From: Planctomycetia bacterium | GTDB taxonomy: Bacteria > Planctomycetota > Planctomycetia > Gemmatales > Gemmataceae | Length of the DNA: 8,367 nucleotides | NCBI GenBank assembly: GCA_025356615.1 | Contig: JANXSH010000831.1 | Location: 1 to 8,367 of the forward strand | Direction of reading: 5' to 3' | Shown here: positions 1 to 5,641 of the stretch, piece after piece | How positions within the stretch are numbered: the first letter of the stretch is position 1 | Layout of the letters: each line of letters opens with the position of its first letter | Program-made: the position numbers and the translations under genes | The notes under the pieces: model-generated | What the model saw: the letters and a program-made list of their open reading frames with translations, nothing else | Database searches by the model: none | What the model was told of the DNA's origin: nothing

Positions 1-152
1 GGGGGAGCCGGAGGCATGTCTTTTGGCGCGAAGTCTCCCACGGGCCGGTCTTGCTCCCCCTCCCTTTTAGGGGAGGGGGCTGGGGGGGTGGGGTCTAACC
101 AGCGACGACCCGTGATCTTCGAAACTACTGTGACGCTCCCGGCTCGCCAAGA
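1..152. repeat. Non-coding repeat-like region downstream of the copper storage gene
   Basis: I see no credible gene here; the short open frames on both strands look like low-complexity shadows. The stretch holds, in order: a GAGCCGGAGGC segment (about 5-15), a C/G palindrome (56-79), a G-rich tail making a G-quadruplex motif (70-93), and a second GAGCCGG-type segment read on the minus strand (131-148, GGCGAGCCGGGAGCGTCA). The two GAGCCGG segments are similar but inverted relative to each other. I recall elements of this look scattered between genes in Gemmata-like genomes, but cannot test copy number from one window. Confidence 0.45.
56..79. repeat. C/G palindrome (hairpin)
   Basis: CCCCCTCCC is followed by a short T-rich loop and GGGAGGGGG. 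The stem is nine to ten base pairs, with one possible T-G wobble next to the loop. No T-tract follows on either strand, so it is not a textbook intrinsic terminator, although it lies about 75 bases past the stop of the copper storage gene and could stabilise or end that transcript. It looks more like a REP-type intergenic palindrome. Confidence 0.6.
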
Positions 153-605
153 TTACTTCTTCTTCACCGTCGCCAGCAAGGCGCGGCACGACTTCGCGCA
201 ATCCTGACACGACTTGCCACAGCGCTGCATGTGGTCGTCTTTGAACTCCTGACACCGCTTGGCGCAGGCGTCGCATATCTTGGCGCAGGTGTCGATCGAG
301 AGTTGCCACGTCGGCCCGCGCCGGGCTACCAGCCTCGCGCTGAGCGAACAGAACTCGGCGCAGTCCTGGCACAGGCGCATCGTGTTGGCGTGCTTGGTTT
401 CGCCGGCGGCGAGCAAGTTCGAGCAGTGTCGCTGGCAGATTTCGCACTGGAGCGCGCAAGACGCGGCCGTCTTGACGCAGTCTTCCTGCTCGGCCGTCAA
501 CTTGTGGACGACGGGCTTCGTCTCCTGTGCCGAGCCGGTCGTGGTCGGGTCGGCGGCCATGATCGACAGGGTCAGCACGAGAGCGGACGCGGATACGAGG
601 CGCAT
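153..605 (-). CDS. Exported four-helix-bundle copper storage protein (Csp family, DUF326-like)
   Basis: A 150-residue protein that probably binds many Cu(I) ions outside the cytoplasm through cysteines lining a four-helix bundle, as Csp proteins do. Residues 1-27 form a Sec-like signal peptide (short basic start, hydrophobic core, small residues before about 26); there is no twin-arginine motif. The rest carries 16 cysteines at helical spacing: C43; C50/C54/C57/C61; C79/C82/C86; C107/C111/C114/C118; C129/C133/C136/C140. The repeated CxxxCxxC pattern matches four amphipathic helices (about 37-66, 70-94, 100-121, 125-147). The second helix lacks one position of the full pattern (T75). The protein ends in KKK. 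The start is supported by GGAGGG (613-618) seven bases upstream. The gene stands alone, 94 bases past the glycosyltransferase stop. Family membership is confident; export is inferred from the signal peptide; no copper exporter or copper chaperone gene lies beside it. Confidence 0.88.
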   Translation of the reverse strand: MRLVSASALVLTLSIMAADPTTTGSAQETKPVVHKLTAEQEDCVKTAASCALQCEICQRHCSNLLAAGETKHANTMRLCQDCAEFCSLSARLVARRGPTWQLSIDTCAKICDACAKRCQEFKDDHMQRCGKSCQDCAKSCRALLATVKKK

Positions 606-638
606 GACGATTCCCTCCAGGAGGCCCTCCGCATGGAA

Positions 639-654
639 GGCGGCACGCGCCGCC
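639..654 (-). terminator. GC-rich hairpin between glycosyltransferase and copper storage gene (possible terminator)
   Basis: GGCGGC and GCCGCC form a perfect six-pair stem around a four-base loop, 46 bases past the glycosyltransferase stop and 34 bases before the copper storage start. There is no T-tract, so termination is only possible, not shown. It could equally be part of the 5' leader of the copper storage mRNA. Confidence 0.3.
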
Positions 655-699
655 GACCCGAGACGGTCCTCTGGAGTGATACGACCCCCGGCGTCCGCG

Positions 700-1905
700 T
701 CAAGCGGCCTTGGCAGGCTTCGCCGCTCGCCCGTAGAGGACGCGATCGTACACGGCGAGCGTGTCGAGGGCGCACTGTTCCCAGGTGAACGGCCTGGCTA
801 CCTCCTCGACCCCCCGGCGCAGGTCGAGCCACCAGTCATGGTCGGTGCAGACGCGGAGCAGGGCGTCGCGCCAGCCGTCCATGTCGTTGGGGTCGGTCAG
901 GTGGGCCTTCTTGCCGACCGTCTCGACGATCGGGCCGGCCGTCGAGGCGAGGACGGCCCCGCCGCAGGCCATCATCTCGATCGGCGGGAGGCCGAGACCC
1001 TCGTAATGCGACGGGAAGACCAGCGCGCGGGCGGCGTTGTAGAGGAGACTGACGTGGGCCTCCTCGACGTAGCCGAGGTAGATCACGCCCCGGTGGCGGG
1101 CCTCGTCGTGGAGGAATTCCGCGATGTCGTCGCTGTTCCACCCCCACCCCCCGACGAGGACGAGAGGGAACTTCTGGCGAACGGGGTCCGGCAGCGCGCA
1201 GTAGGCGCGGAGCAGCATCATGAGGTTCTTCCGCGGCTCGATCGTGCCCAGGTAGAGCAGGTAATTCGGCGGAAGGTTCAACGCGCGGCGCTTCGCCTCG
1301 ACCTCGGCGGGGAGCATAGGCCGGAGGCCGGGCCGGCTGCCGAGGTACGTCAGCGAGACGCGATCGGGAGGCACGCCGAGGTGGCGGATGATCTCCTGGC
1401 GCGCGTATTCACTGATGGCGATGATGTGCTGGGTCCGGGCGAGGCCGCGCTGGAAGTCGCGTTCGTGTTCGGCGATGCGGTCGGCGGGGTGCCATTCGGG
1501 GTGGAGCAAGACCGAAAGGTCGTGGACCGACGTGACCGTGGGCAGGTCGCACTCCAGAGGCAGGAAGTTCGGCTCGTGATAGAGCGAGAATCCTCGTCCC
1601 AAGCGGCGAAATTGATAGTCGAAGACCTTCTTGCTCAACCAGCGGAGGCGGTTCACGACGCGTGTTCGGATTCGACGGTCCGGTTTCGAGGTTTGGGCAG
1701 TTTGGGAAGACGAAGGGGATACGCTCGTGGTCGATGGCCGGAGGCGAAAGTAGCAGCGCTGGGCCGCATCGATCCAGGTGGGGCGATGGACGTGGAGGTT
1801 GTCCGCGCCCAGGAGGGGGGCAAGGCAGCGGACCAGCTCGGCGGCATAGTGGCCGATCCCGCTCTTTCTGCCGTTGAGTACCAAGCCGTTGATCAAGACG
1901 CGCAT
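700..1905 (-). CDS. Glycosyltransferase family 4 (group 1), mannosyltransferase-like
   Basis: A 401-residue GT-B-fold enzyme that would transfer a sugar from a nucleotide-sugar donor to a glycan or lipid acceptor at the cytoplasmic side. The N-terminal acceptor half begins MRVLINGLVL with the glycine-rich NGRKSGIGHY loop (11-20), followed by SVHDL (126-130). The C-terminal donor half has YLGTIEPRKN (218-227; R225/K226 are the usual donor-phosphate contacts), LVGGWGW (250-256) and the family signature EGLGLPPIE, an E-x7-E motif at E302 and E310, followed by MACGGAVLAS. Length is normal. The reading frame stays open upstream to 2124 across the terminator and into the DUF2203 gene, but this start is favoured because homology begins here and AGGGGG lies eight bases upstream (1914-1919). 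A Ser/Thr-rich stretch (about 57-74) is probably a loop. No other polysaccharide genes are adjacent, so donor and acceptor cannot be named. Confidence 0.88.
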   Translation of the reverse strand: MRVLINGLVLNGRKSGIGHYAAELVRCLAPLLGADNLHVHRPTWIDAAQRCYFRLRPSTTSVSPSSSQTAQTSKPDRRIRTRVVNRLRWLSKKVFDYQFRRLGRGFSLYHEPNFLPLECDLPTVTSVHDLSVLLHPEWHPADRIAEHERDFQRGLARTQHIIAISEYARQEIIRHLGVPPDRVSLTYLGSRPGLRPMLPAEVEAKRRALNLPPNYLLYLGTIEPRKNLMMLLRAYCALPDPVRQKFPLVLVGGWGWNSDDIAEFLHDEARHRGVIYLGYVEEAHVSLLYNAARALVFPSHYEGLGLPPIEMMACGGAVLASTAGPIVETVGKKAHLTDPNDMDGWRDALLRVCTDHDWWLDLRRGVEEVARPFTWEQCALDTLAVYDRVLYGRAAKPAKAA

Positions 1906-1995
1906 GAGGGCATCCCCCTGTTCCGAAGGCCGGGAACGACTTCTGGGGGACACTCCATGATGCGCGAACGAAGTGTAGCAAGTTGACGACGCGCG

Positions 1996-2038
1996 AAAAA
2001 GATCAGGCGGGGCCGTACAGTGACGGCCCCGCCTGGTC
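1996..2038 (-). terminator. Strong intrinsic terminator after the DUF2203 gene
   Basis: On the minus strand AGGCGGGGCCGT and ACGGCCCCGCCT form a perfect 12-pair stem around a six-base loop. It extends to about 16 pairs with one G-T wobble, and TTTTT follows directly (1996-2000 as A on the plus strand). It starts 26 bases past the DUF2203 stop, so that gene should form its own transcript end and the glycosyltransferase should be transcribed from a separate promoter in 1906-1995, where I cannot identify a clear consensus. Confidence 0.9.
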
Positions 2039-2063
2039 AGGATCGATGCTGAAGCGTTACGAC

Positions 2064-2567
2064 TCACTTGCGACGCGACCGGGACCGGACGCGACCGATG
2101 CGCGTCGGCTCCGAGAGCGTCCAATCTTCCGGGACGGGGCGGCGGACGAACTCGTCGGCGTAATTCCAGTAGCCGAGTTGCTCCTCGCCTGGGTGCCAGG
2201 AGAAGTACGCGCGACGCTCATTGACCAGGGTCGGGAAGCCGACCAGGCCGATTTCCGCGTCGAGCACGACGAGGCCAAGTGTCGAAAGCTCGGCCTGAAC
2301 CTGGGTTAGTTCGACCTGGACGGCGGCGATGTCTTCCTCCACCTGATACCGACGGGACCGCATGGACCAGTCGAGGTGGAGGCGGATCTTTTCGAGGTGT
2401 TCGAGTTCGGGGTGTAGTCGATCCAATCGTGCCTTCAGTCGAGCGATGTCCTGGGCGATCGGGCCTACGAGGGGGAGCATGTCCCGCCCCGCTTGCCAGG
2501 TCATGATCCGGTCACAAGTACCAGATCGGTTCGCCTCGGACGCCTGATTCTCCGTAAACCCGCTCAT
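2064..2567 (-). CDS. DUF2203 domain protein of unknown function
   Basis: A 167-residue soluble protein recognised as DUF2203. The domain runs from about residue 23 (TWQAGRDMLPLVGPIAQDI), through a long charged helical or coiled-coil part (about 36-97), into the conserved end: LGLVVLDAEIGLVGFPTL (97-114), a YFSWHPGEE motif (121-129) and LGYWNYADEF (131-140). Its biochemical role is not known to me. The C-terminal tail RIGRVRSRSRRK is strongly basic, which may mean nucleic-acid or membrane contact, but that is a guess. The start is chosen because AGGGGG (2577-2582) lies nine bases upstream. An internal ATG (residue 22, position 2504), closer to the domain edge, has no comparable site. The gene is followed by a strong terminator and is preceded by 211 non-coding bases, so it is probably monocistronic. 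Confidence 0.82.
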   Translation of the reverse strand: MSGFTENQASEANRSGTCDRIMTWQAGRDMLPLVGPIAQDIARLKARLDRLHPELEHLEKIRLHLDWSMRSRRYQVEEDIAAVQVELTQVQAELSTLGLVVLDAEIGLVGFPTLVNERRAYFSWHPGEEQLGYWNYADEFVRRPVPEDWTLSEPTRIGRVRSRSRRK

Positions 2568-2778
2568 ACGGTTGGACCCCCTGGGTTCAGGAGTTGAACA
2601 CTGTTTCCCACACCATTGTACGTTCGGAGATCAAGGGGGATTCGCTTCACCGGATTCACCCCCCCGAGGCCGCGAATGGGAGGATCGACACGGCTAAACG
2701 CGCAGCCTTTCCCAGATTCACCAGAGTGGCTCGCTCCGAGGGTTGAAATCCTATTCCTGAGAGAAGAAATAAGAGGAT
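2568..2778 (-). promoter_or_regulatory. Intergenic region carrying the likely DUF2203 promoter and a GGTGAATC repeat
   Basis: This 211-base gap separates the acetyltransferase stop from the DUF2203 start. A TACAAT hexamer (minus strand, 2615-2620) is a good -10 candidate 48 bases from the start codon, but no clear -35 lies at proper spacing. Upstream of it GGTGAATC occurs exactly at 2653-2660 and 2715-2722, with a third, interrupted copy at 2639-2651 (GGTGAAGCGAATC). These could be binding sites or chance. I see no T-tract terminator for the acetyltransferase here and no RNA gene. Confidence 0.3.
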
Positions 2779-3375
2779 CTATCCCTTGACTTGGAGGTAA
2801 TCCGCGAGCCTGAGAATCATACTGGAGTATTCGACGCCCGCCTTTGCGTGCGGATACTTCTGCGAGAAGTCGCGGAACTGCATCCGGCGGTATAGGCGGA
2901 TCGCCTTCTCGTTTCGCGGGTGGACGTACAGCCCGAGCCAACCCTGACGGTCGGCGTGCTTGCGTGCCTCGAAGACCAGGTGGTTCATGATCTTCGTGGA
3001 GTACCTTTCGGCACGTTCTGCCCCCACCGGCCCCCGCTGGAAGCGCCGGTCGATGCCGACTGCGGGGATGAGGGTGATGGGAATCTTCTTCAACTTCGGC
3101 ACCGCTACGACGACCTCCGGGTTCGGCCAGCGAGACGGGCAAAGGGCACCGTAACCGACGATGGCGTCCTGCCCGTCCGCGTACAGCCAGACCTGTGTTC
3201 CCTTCCCCTGATCCAACCAGAAGAGTGCGCCGTCGCCCTCGGTCGGGTCTTGGCGGATCCACTCGTTGATCTCTTCCTCCCAGAACGCCGGAGATTCCGT
3301 CTCCGCGCAATCGAAATCGTACACGAGCGGAAGTAGATCCGCATCGAAAGGGATCGTTCGGAGAATGGTCGGCAT
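2779..3375 (-). CDS. GNAT family N-acetyltransferase
   Basis: A 198-residue protein with a GNAT fold, expected to move an acetyl group from acetyl-CoA to an amine; the acceptor is unknown. Visible parts: the central strand VGYGAL (73-78); strand IPAVGI (103-108), which runs into the acetyl-CoA loop region FQRGPVGAER (112-121) and the following helix (122-137); and the classic end motif LGLYVHPRNEKAIRLYRRMQF (147-167), where N155, A158, Y162 and F167 are typical. The pyrophosphate loop is not the canonical Q/RxxGxG/A but still glycine-bearing. The 70 or so residues before the central strand are long for a GNAT and unassigned. AAAGG lies only three bases from the ATG. A terminator-like hairpin sits immediately upstream, which makes its transcription odd. 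Base composition looks less G+C-rich than the flanking enzyme genes. A toxin of the GNAT-RHH type is possible but not supported, because the upstream small protein shows no ribbon-helix-helix antitoxin pattern. Confidence 0.75.
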   Translation of the reverse strand: MPTILRTIPFDADLLPLVYDFDCAETESPAFWEEEINEWIRQDPTEGDGALFWLDQGKGTQVWLYADGQDAIVGYGALCPSRWPNPEVVVAVPKLKKIPITLIPAVGIDRRFQRGPVGAERAERYSTKIMNHLVFEARKHADRQGWLGLYVHPRNEKAIRLYRRMQFRDFSQKYPHAKAGVEYSSMILRLADYLQVKG

Positions 3376-3387
3376 CGGCCTTTATCC

Positions 3388-3424
3388 AAAAAAGAATCCC
3401 TACCCGGCAAACCGAGAGGGATTC
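3388..3424 (-). terminator. Intrinsic terminator or attenuator between the 63-residue gene and the acetyltransferase
   Basis: On the minus strand GAATCCCT and AGGGATTC form a perfect eight-pair stem. It continues inward as CTCGG with CCGGG, allowing one wobble and one bulged base, around a TTTG loop. Six T follow directly (3388-3393 as A on the plus strand). The stem begins 21 bases past the stop at 3445. Only 12 bases separate the T-tract from the acetyltransferase ATG. It therefore ends the small-gene transcript and may also gate expression of the acetyltransferase. Confidence 0.82.
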
Positions 3425-3444
3425 GACTCGTTTCTGGACGAATT

Positions 3445-3636
3445 TTAGCTACATTGCCCCTTCTGCGTCACTTCGGCCTTCCGTAACAGGGCGACCTTAC
3501 CCGCCTTCGGCAGATCCTCGCCGGTGTGAGCCGGAATCAAGGCGTCTTCCGTCAGGCAGACTAACTCCTCGGCTGCCTCGGTGGAAAGGTTGTCGTCGCG
3601 GTAGGCTGCCAGCAGAGGAAATTGCTCATTCCTCAT
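3445..3636 (-). CDS. Small acidic protein of unknown function (63 residues)
   Basis: I do not recognise this protein. It has no signal peptide or membrane segment. It opens MRNEQFPLLAAYRDDNLSTE and continues with acidic AAEELVCLTED (21-31), a middle with IPAHTGEDLP (34-43) and a more basic end (KAGKVALLRKAEVTQKG, 44-60). The N-terminal half faintly recalls the first helix of anti-sigma-like proteins (LL-AY-D-LS-EAAEEL), but there is no zinc-binding HxxxCxxC. The start at 3636 is favoured over the open frame's upstream ATG because AGAGGA (3641-3646) lies four bases away. A strong terminator follows. Evidence that it is real: a good ribosome binding site, a terminator right after the stop, and no other gene filling the space. 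Possible partner or regulator of the downstream acetyltransferase, by position only. Confidence 0.55.
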   Translation of the reverse strand: MRNEQFPLLAAYRDDNLSTEAAEELVCLTEDALIPAHTGEDLPKAGKVALLRKAEVTQKGQCS

Positions 3637-3718
3637 CGCTTCCTCTTTTTTCGGGGCGCACGTCTGGGGGTGTCGTGTGTCCATTCGTGGGTCTCCGTTC
3701 GCGGGATCAACACCGCCT

Positions 3719-3745
3719 ATTCTACCGAATGCACTACGGGTCGAA
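3719..3745 (-). promoter_or_regulatory. Weak sigma-70-like promoter candidate for the 63-residue gene
   Basis: On the minus strand TTCGAC (3740-3745) and TAGAAT (3719-3724) are separated by 15 bases, about 80 bases upstream of the small gene's ATG. The -10 is good; the -35 and the short spacer are poor. The position, in the 156-base gap after the gamma-glutamyltransferase stop, is reasonable. No clear terminator for the gamma-glutamyltransferase was found in the gap. Confidence 0.2.
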
Positions 3746-3792
3746 CAGCGCAGTTCCAGCACACCAGAGAGCGTGCGAATAGCTCCGAGCTT

Positions 3793-5475
3793 TCAGAACG
3801 CCGCGACTTTACCGTTGATCCGCCGGTCCTCGGCCCCGACGTAGCGGCCCGATCGCGGGTGGAGGCCGATCGTGTGGGCGTCGCCCTGGCCGGTGCCGAC
3901 CACCCGGTGGCCCATCGCGCGGAGGGCCGACTCGGTCGCTTCGTGTTCCGCGACTCCCTCGAAGTGCAGGGTGTCGGGGAACCATTGGTGGTGCATCCGT
4001 GGGGCATCGACGGCCTGGCGCATGTCCATGCGATAGTCGATGACGTTGACTACGACGTTCAGCACCGTGTTGATGATCGCTCGGCTCCCCGGACTGCCCG
4101 TGACCAGGACCACCCGCCCGTCGCGCGACACGACCGTCGGCGTCATGCTCGACAGCATGCGCTTGCCCGGCGCGACGAGGTTCGCCTCGGTGCCAATGAC
4201 CCCGTCCCGCGTCGTCTGGCCGGGGAACCAATTGAAGTCCATCATCTCGTTGTTGAGCAGGAACCCCGCGCCGCGCACGACGATCCGCGAGCCGTAACTC
4301 CGCTCCAGCGTCGTCGTCGTGCTGACGGCCATGCCGTCGTCGTCCACGACGCTGAAGTGCGTCGTGGAGTCGCCCTCGGTCCGCAGCGGGATGTCCTTGG
4401 CGAGGTCTTCGCTCCGGGTCGCCTTGCTCATGGGGATGCCCGCAGCCAGCTTCTTCGCGTAGTCCTTCGAGGTGAGGTGCGCGGGGATCTTCACGAAGTC
4501 CTGGTCGCCGAGGTGCCTGGCCCGGTCGCAATAGGCCCGCTTCATCGTCTCGGCCATCAGGTGGAGCGTCCGCGCGGAGAATCGCGGGTCTTTCCGCAGG
4601 TCGAACGTCTCCAATACGTTGAGCATCTGCACCAGACAGATGCCCCCCGAGGAGGGTGGAGGCGGCGCGTAGACATCATGGCCGCGATACGTCCCGTGGA
4701 TCGGAGTCCGCTGTTTGGCCTGGTACGACTCGAGGTCTTTCAAGGTGATGAGGCCGCCACCCGCCCGCATCTCTTTGACGATCAGCTCGGCCGTCTCGCC
4801 CTTGTAGAAGCCCTCCGCGCCACGATCCCGGATCCGTCGGAGCGTCGACGCGAGGTCTTTTTGCACGAGCCGGTCAGCGGCCTCCCAGTCCTCCTTGCCG
4901 TTCGCCTTGGCCAGGACTCGGCGCATCTCCGGCGTCACCTGTCGGCCGTTCGTGACCCAATTCAGCGAGGAAGCGAGTTGGAGGTCGATGAGGAAGCCCT
5001 CCTCGGCGAGGGCGATGGCCGGTTCGACGACGGCCTTCCAGGGGAGTTTGCCGAACTTGCCGTGCGCGAGGGCAAGCCCGGACACCGTCCCCGGCACGCC
5101 GACCGCCTTAACGCTGTAGATGGTGTCCTTCTTCGTGAACATGGTCCGCGAAGCGCTGGCGGGAGCCTTCTCGCGGTAGTCGATGACGGCAGGTGAGCCT
5201 TTCCCCGCCGCCGGGTGGATGACCATGAACCCGCCCCCGCCGAGGTTCCCCGCCGAGGGGTACGTCACCGCCAGCGCGAGGGCGGTCGCCACGGCGGCAT
5301 CGACAGCGTTGCCGCCGCGCTTCAGGACGGCACACCCGACCTCCGCGCCGGGAGGCGAGACCGCGACCACGACGCCGTGTCGTGCCGGCGGAGCCTTCGC
5401 GTCGAGCAGGGGAGAAAGGGAAACGGCACCGAGCGCCAGCGCCTCGCGCCGGGTGAAAGGGGTGGAGGGGTGCAT
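3793..5475 (-). CDS. ggt: Gamma-glutamyltransferase (glutathione hydrolase), Tat-type export signal
   Basis: A 560-residue Ntn-hydrolase precursor that cleaves gamma-glutamyl bonds such as that of glutathione and may transfer the glutamyl group; it works outside the cytoplasm. Residues 1-28 look like a Tat signal (TRREALALGA followed by a hydrophobic run). Self-cleavage should occur before T371 in GDSTTHFSVVD, giving a large subunit (about 29-370) and a small subunit (371-560). R101 in DYREKAP matches the substrate-carboxylate arginine, and S442/S443 in LSSMTP and D413 in NNEMMDF match other binding residues of the E. coli enzyme (R114, S462/S463, D433). Differences: E391 where E. coli has N411, E410 where it has Q430 (as in human GGT1), and GSPGSR at 460-465, where E. 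coli has a second glycine (G484). The start at 5475 is chosen because AGGAG (5486-5490) lies ten bases upstream and it puts the RR near the N-terminus. An in-frame ATG at 5538 lacks a good site. Confidence 0.93.
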   Translation of the reverse strand: MHPSTPFTRREALALGAVSLSPLLDAKAPPARHGVVVAVSPPGAEVGCAVLKRGGNAVDAAVATALALAVTYPSAGNLGGGGFMVIHPAAGKGSPAVIDYREKAPASASRTMFTKKDTIYSVKAVGVPGTVSGLALAHGKFGKLPWKAVVEPAIALAEEGFLIDLQLASSLNWVTNGRQVTPEMRRVLAKANGKEDWEAADRLVQKDLASTLRRIRDRGAEGFYKGETAELIVKEMRAGGGLITLKDLESYQAKQRTPIHGTYRGHDVYAPPPPSSGGICLVQMLNVLETFDLRKDPRFSARTLHLMAETMKRAYCDRARHLGDQDFVKIPAHLTSKDYAKKLAAGIPMSKATRSEDLAKDIPLRTEGDSTTHFSVVDDDGMAVSTTTTLERSYGSRIVVRGAGFLLNNEMMDFNWFPGQTTRDGVIGTEANLVAPGKRMLSSMTPTVVSRDGRVVLVTGSPGSRAIINTVLNVVVNVIDYRMDMRQAVDAPRMHHQWFPDTLHFEGVAEHEATESALRAMGHRVVGTGQGDAHTIGLHPRSGRYVGAEDRRINGKVAAF

Positions 5476-5641
5476 CGGGTACAGACTCCTGGATCCGTCG
5501 AAGGTGTCAAAAGGAAGGCGTGGGTCTCCTTCTGACATCGATCCGAAGGCGCGTCTGTGTTAAATGTTTCTTATCCACCCGCCCCAGGTCGCCACAACCT
5601 CGACCGCAGCGGGAGATCGAGTGATACAAGGAGTCGTACAC
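5476..5641. promoter_or_regulatory. Divergent intergenic region between gamma-glutamyltransferase and membrane protein genes
   Basis: These 166 bases must hold the promoters for both flanking genes. The minus strand has TTGACA about 45 bases from the gamma-glutamyltransferase ATG, without a matching -10 at 16-18 bases. The plus strand has a TTAAAT hexamer in GTGTTAAATG, roughly 85 bases before the membrane gene, with CTGACA too far upstream (about 22 bases). I see no convincing complete promoter or operator. The ribosome binding sites at both edges (5486-5490 minus; 5628-5633 plus) are clear. Confidence 0.35.

Noticed and set aside
606..632. Shine-Dalgarno-masking hairpin before the copper storage gene (GGAGG/CCTCC)
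   Set aside because: The complementary segments are separated by only one or two bases, too close to form a stable loop.
1133..1152. C-rich run inside the glycosyltransferase as a second quadruplex motif
   Set aside because: It encodes the conserved VGGWGW segment and has only two long G-runs on the minus strand, not four.
259..1986. Long plus-strand open frame (575 residues) antisense to the copper storage and glycosyltransferase genes
   Set aside because: It is compositionally a shadow of high-G+C coding on the other strand: Arg/Ala/Val/Asp-rich, no recognisable domain, while the opposite strand encodes two clear families.
1906..2124. Upstream extension of the glycosyltransferase to 474 residues
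   Set aside because: The extra 73 residues run across the strong terminator and into the DUF2203 gene, show no homology pattern, and the ATG at 1905 has a proper ribosome binding site.
2564..3310. Minus-strand open frame (248 residues) in another frame over the acetyltransferase
   Set aside because: It is Gly/Arg/Pro-rich and lacks a domain; the GNAT frame in the same place has the conserved motif.
3394..3440. Resemblance of the minus-strand AGTCGAATCCCTC segment to a tRNA T-arm (possible attachment site)
   Set aside because: The expected T-stem does not pair, there is no acceptor stem or CCA, and the bases are better explained as an arm of the terminator hairpin.
2779..3636. Classical GNAT toxin / ribbon-helix-helix antitoxin pair
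   Set aside because: The small protein has no ribbon-helix-helix pattern, the genes do not overlap, and a terminator separates them, unlike known GNAT toxin-antitoxin operons.
3622..5196. Long plus-strand open frame (524 residues) antisense to the gamma-glutamyltransferase
   Set aside because: It has no domain and is rich in Arg/His/Val/Asp. The complementary strand carries the conserved enzyme with its catalytic motifs.
5476..5538. Upstream start of the gamma-glutamyltransferase at 5538
   Set aside because: It lacks a Shine-Dalgarno site and would bury the twin-arginine signal 29 residues from the N-terminus; the ATG at 5475 fits better.
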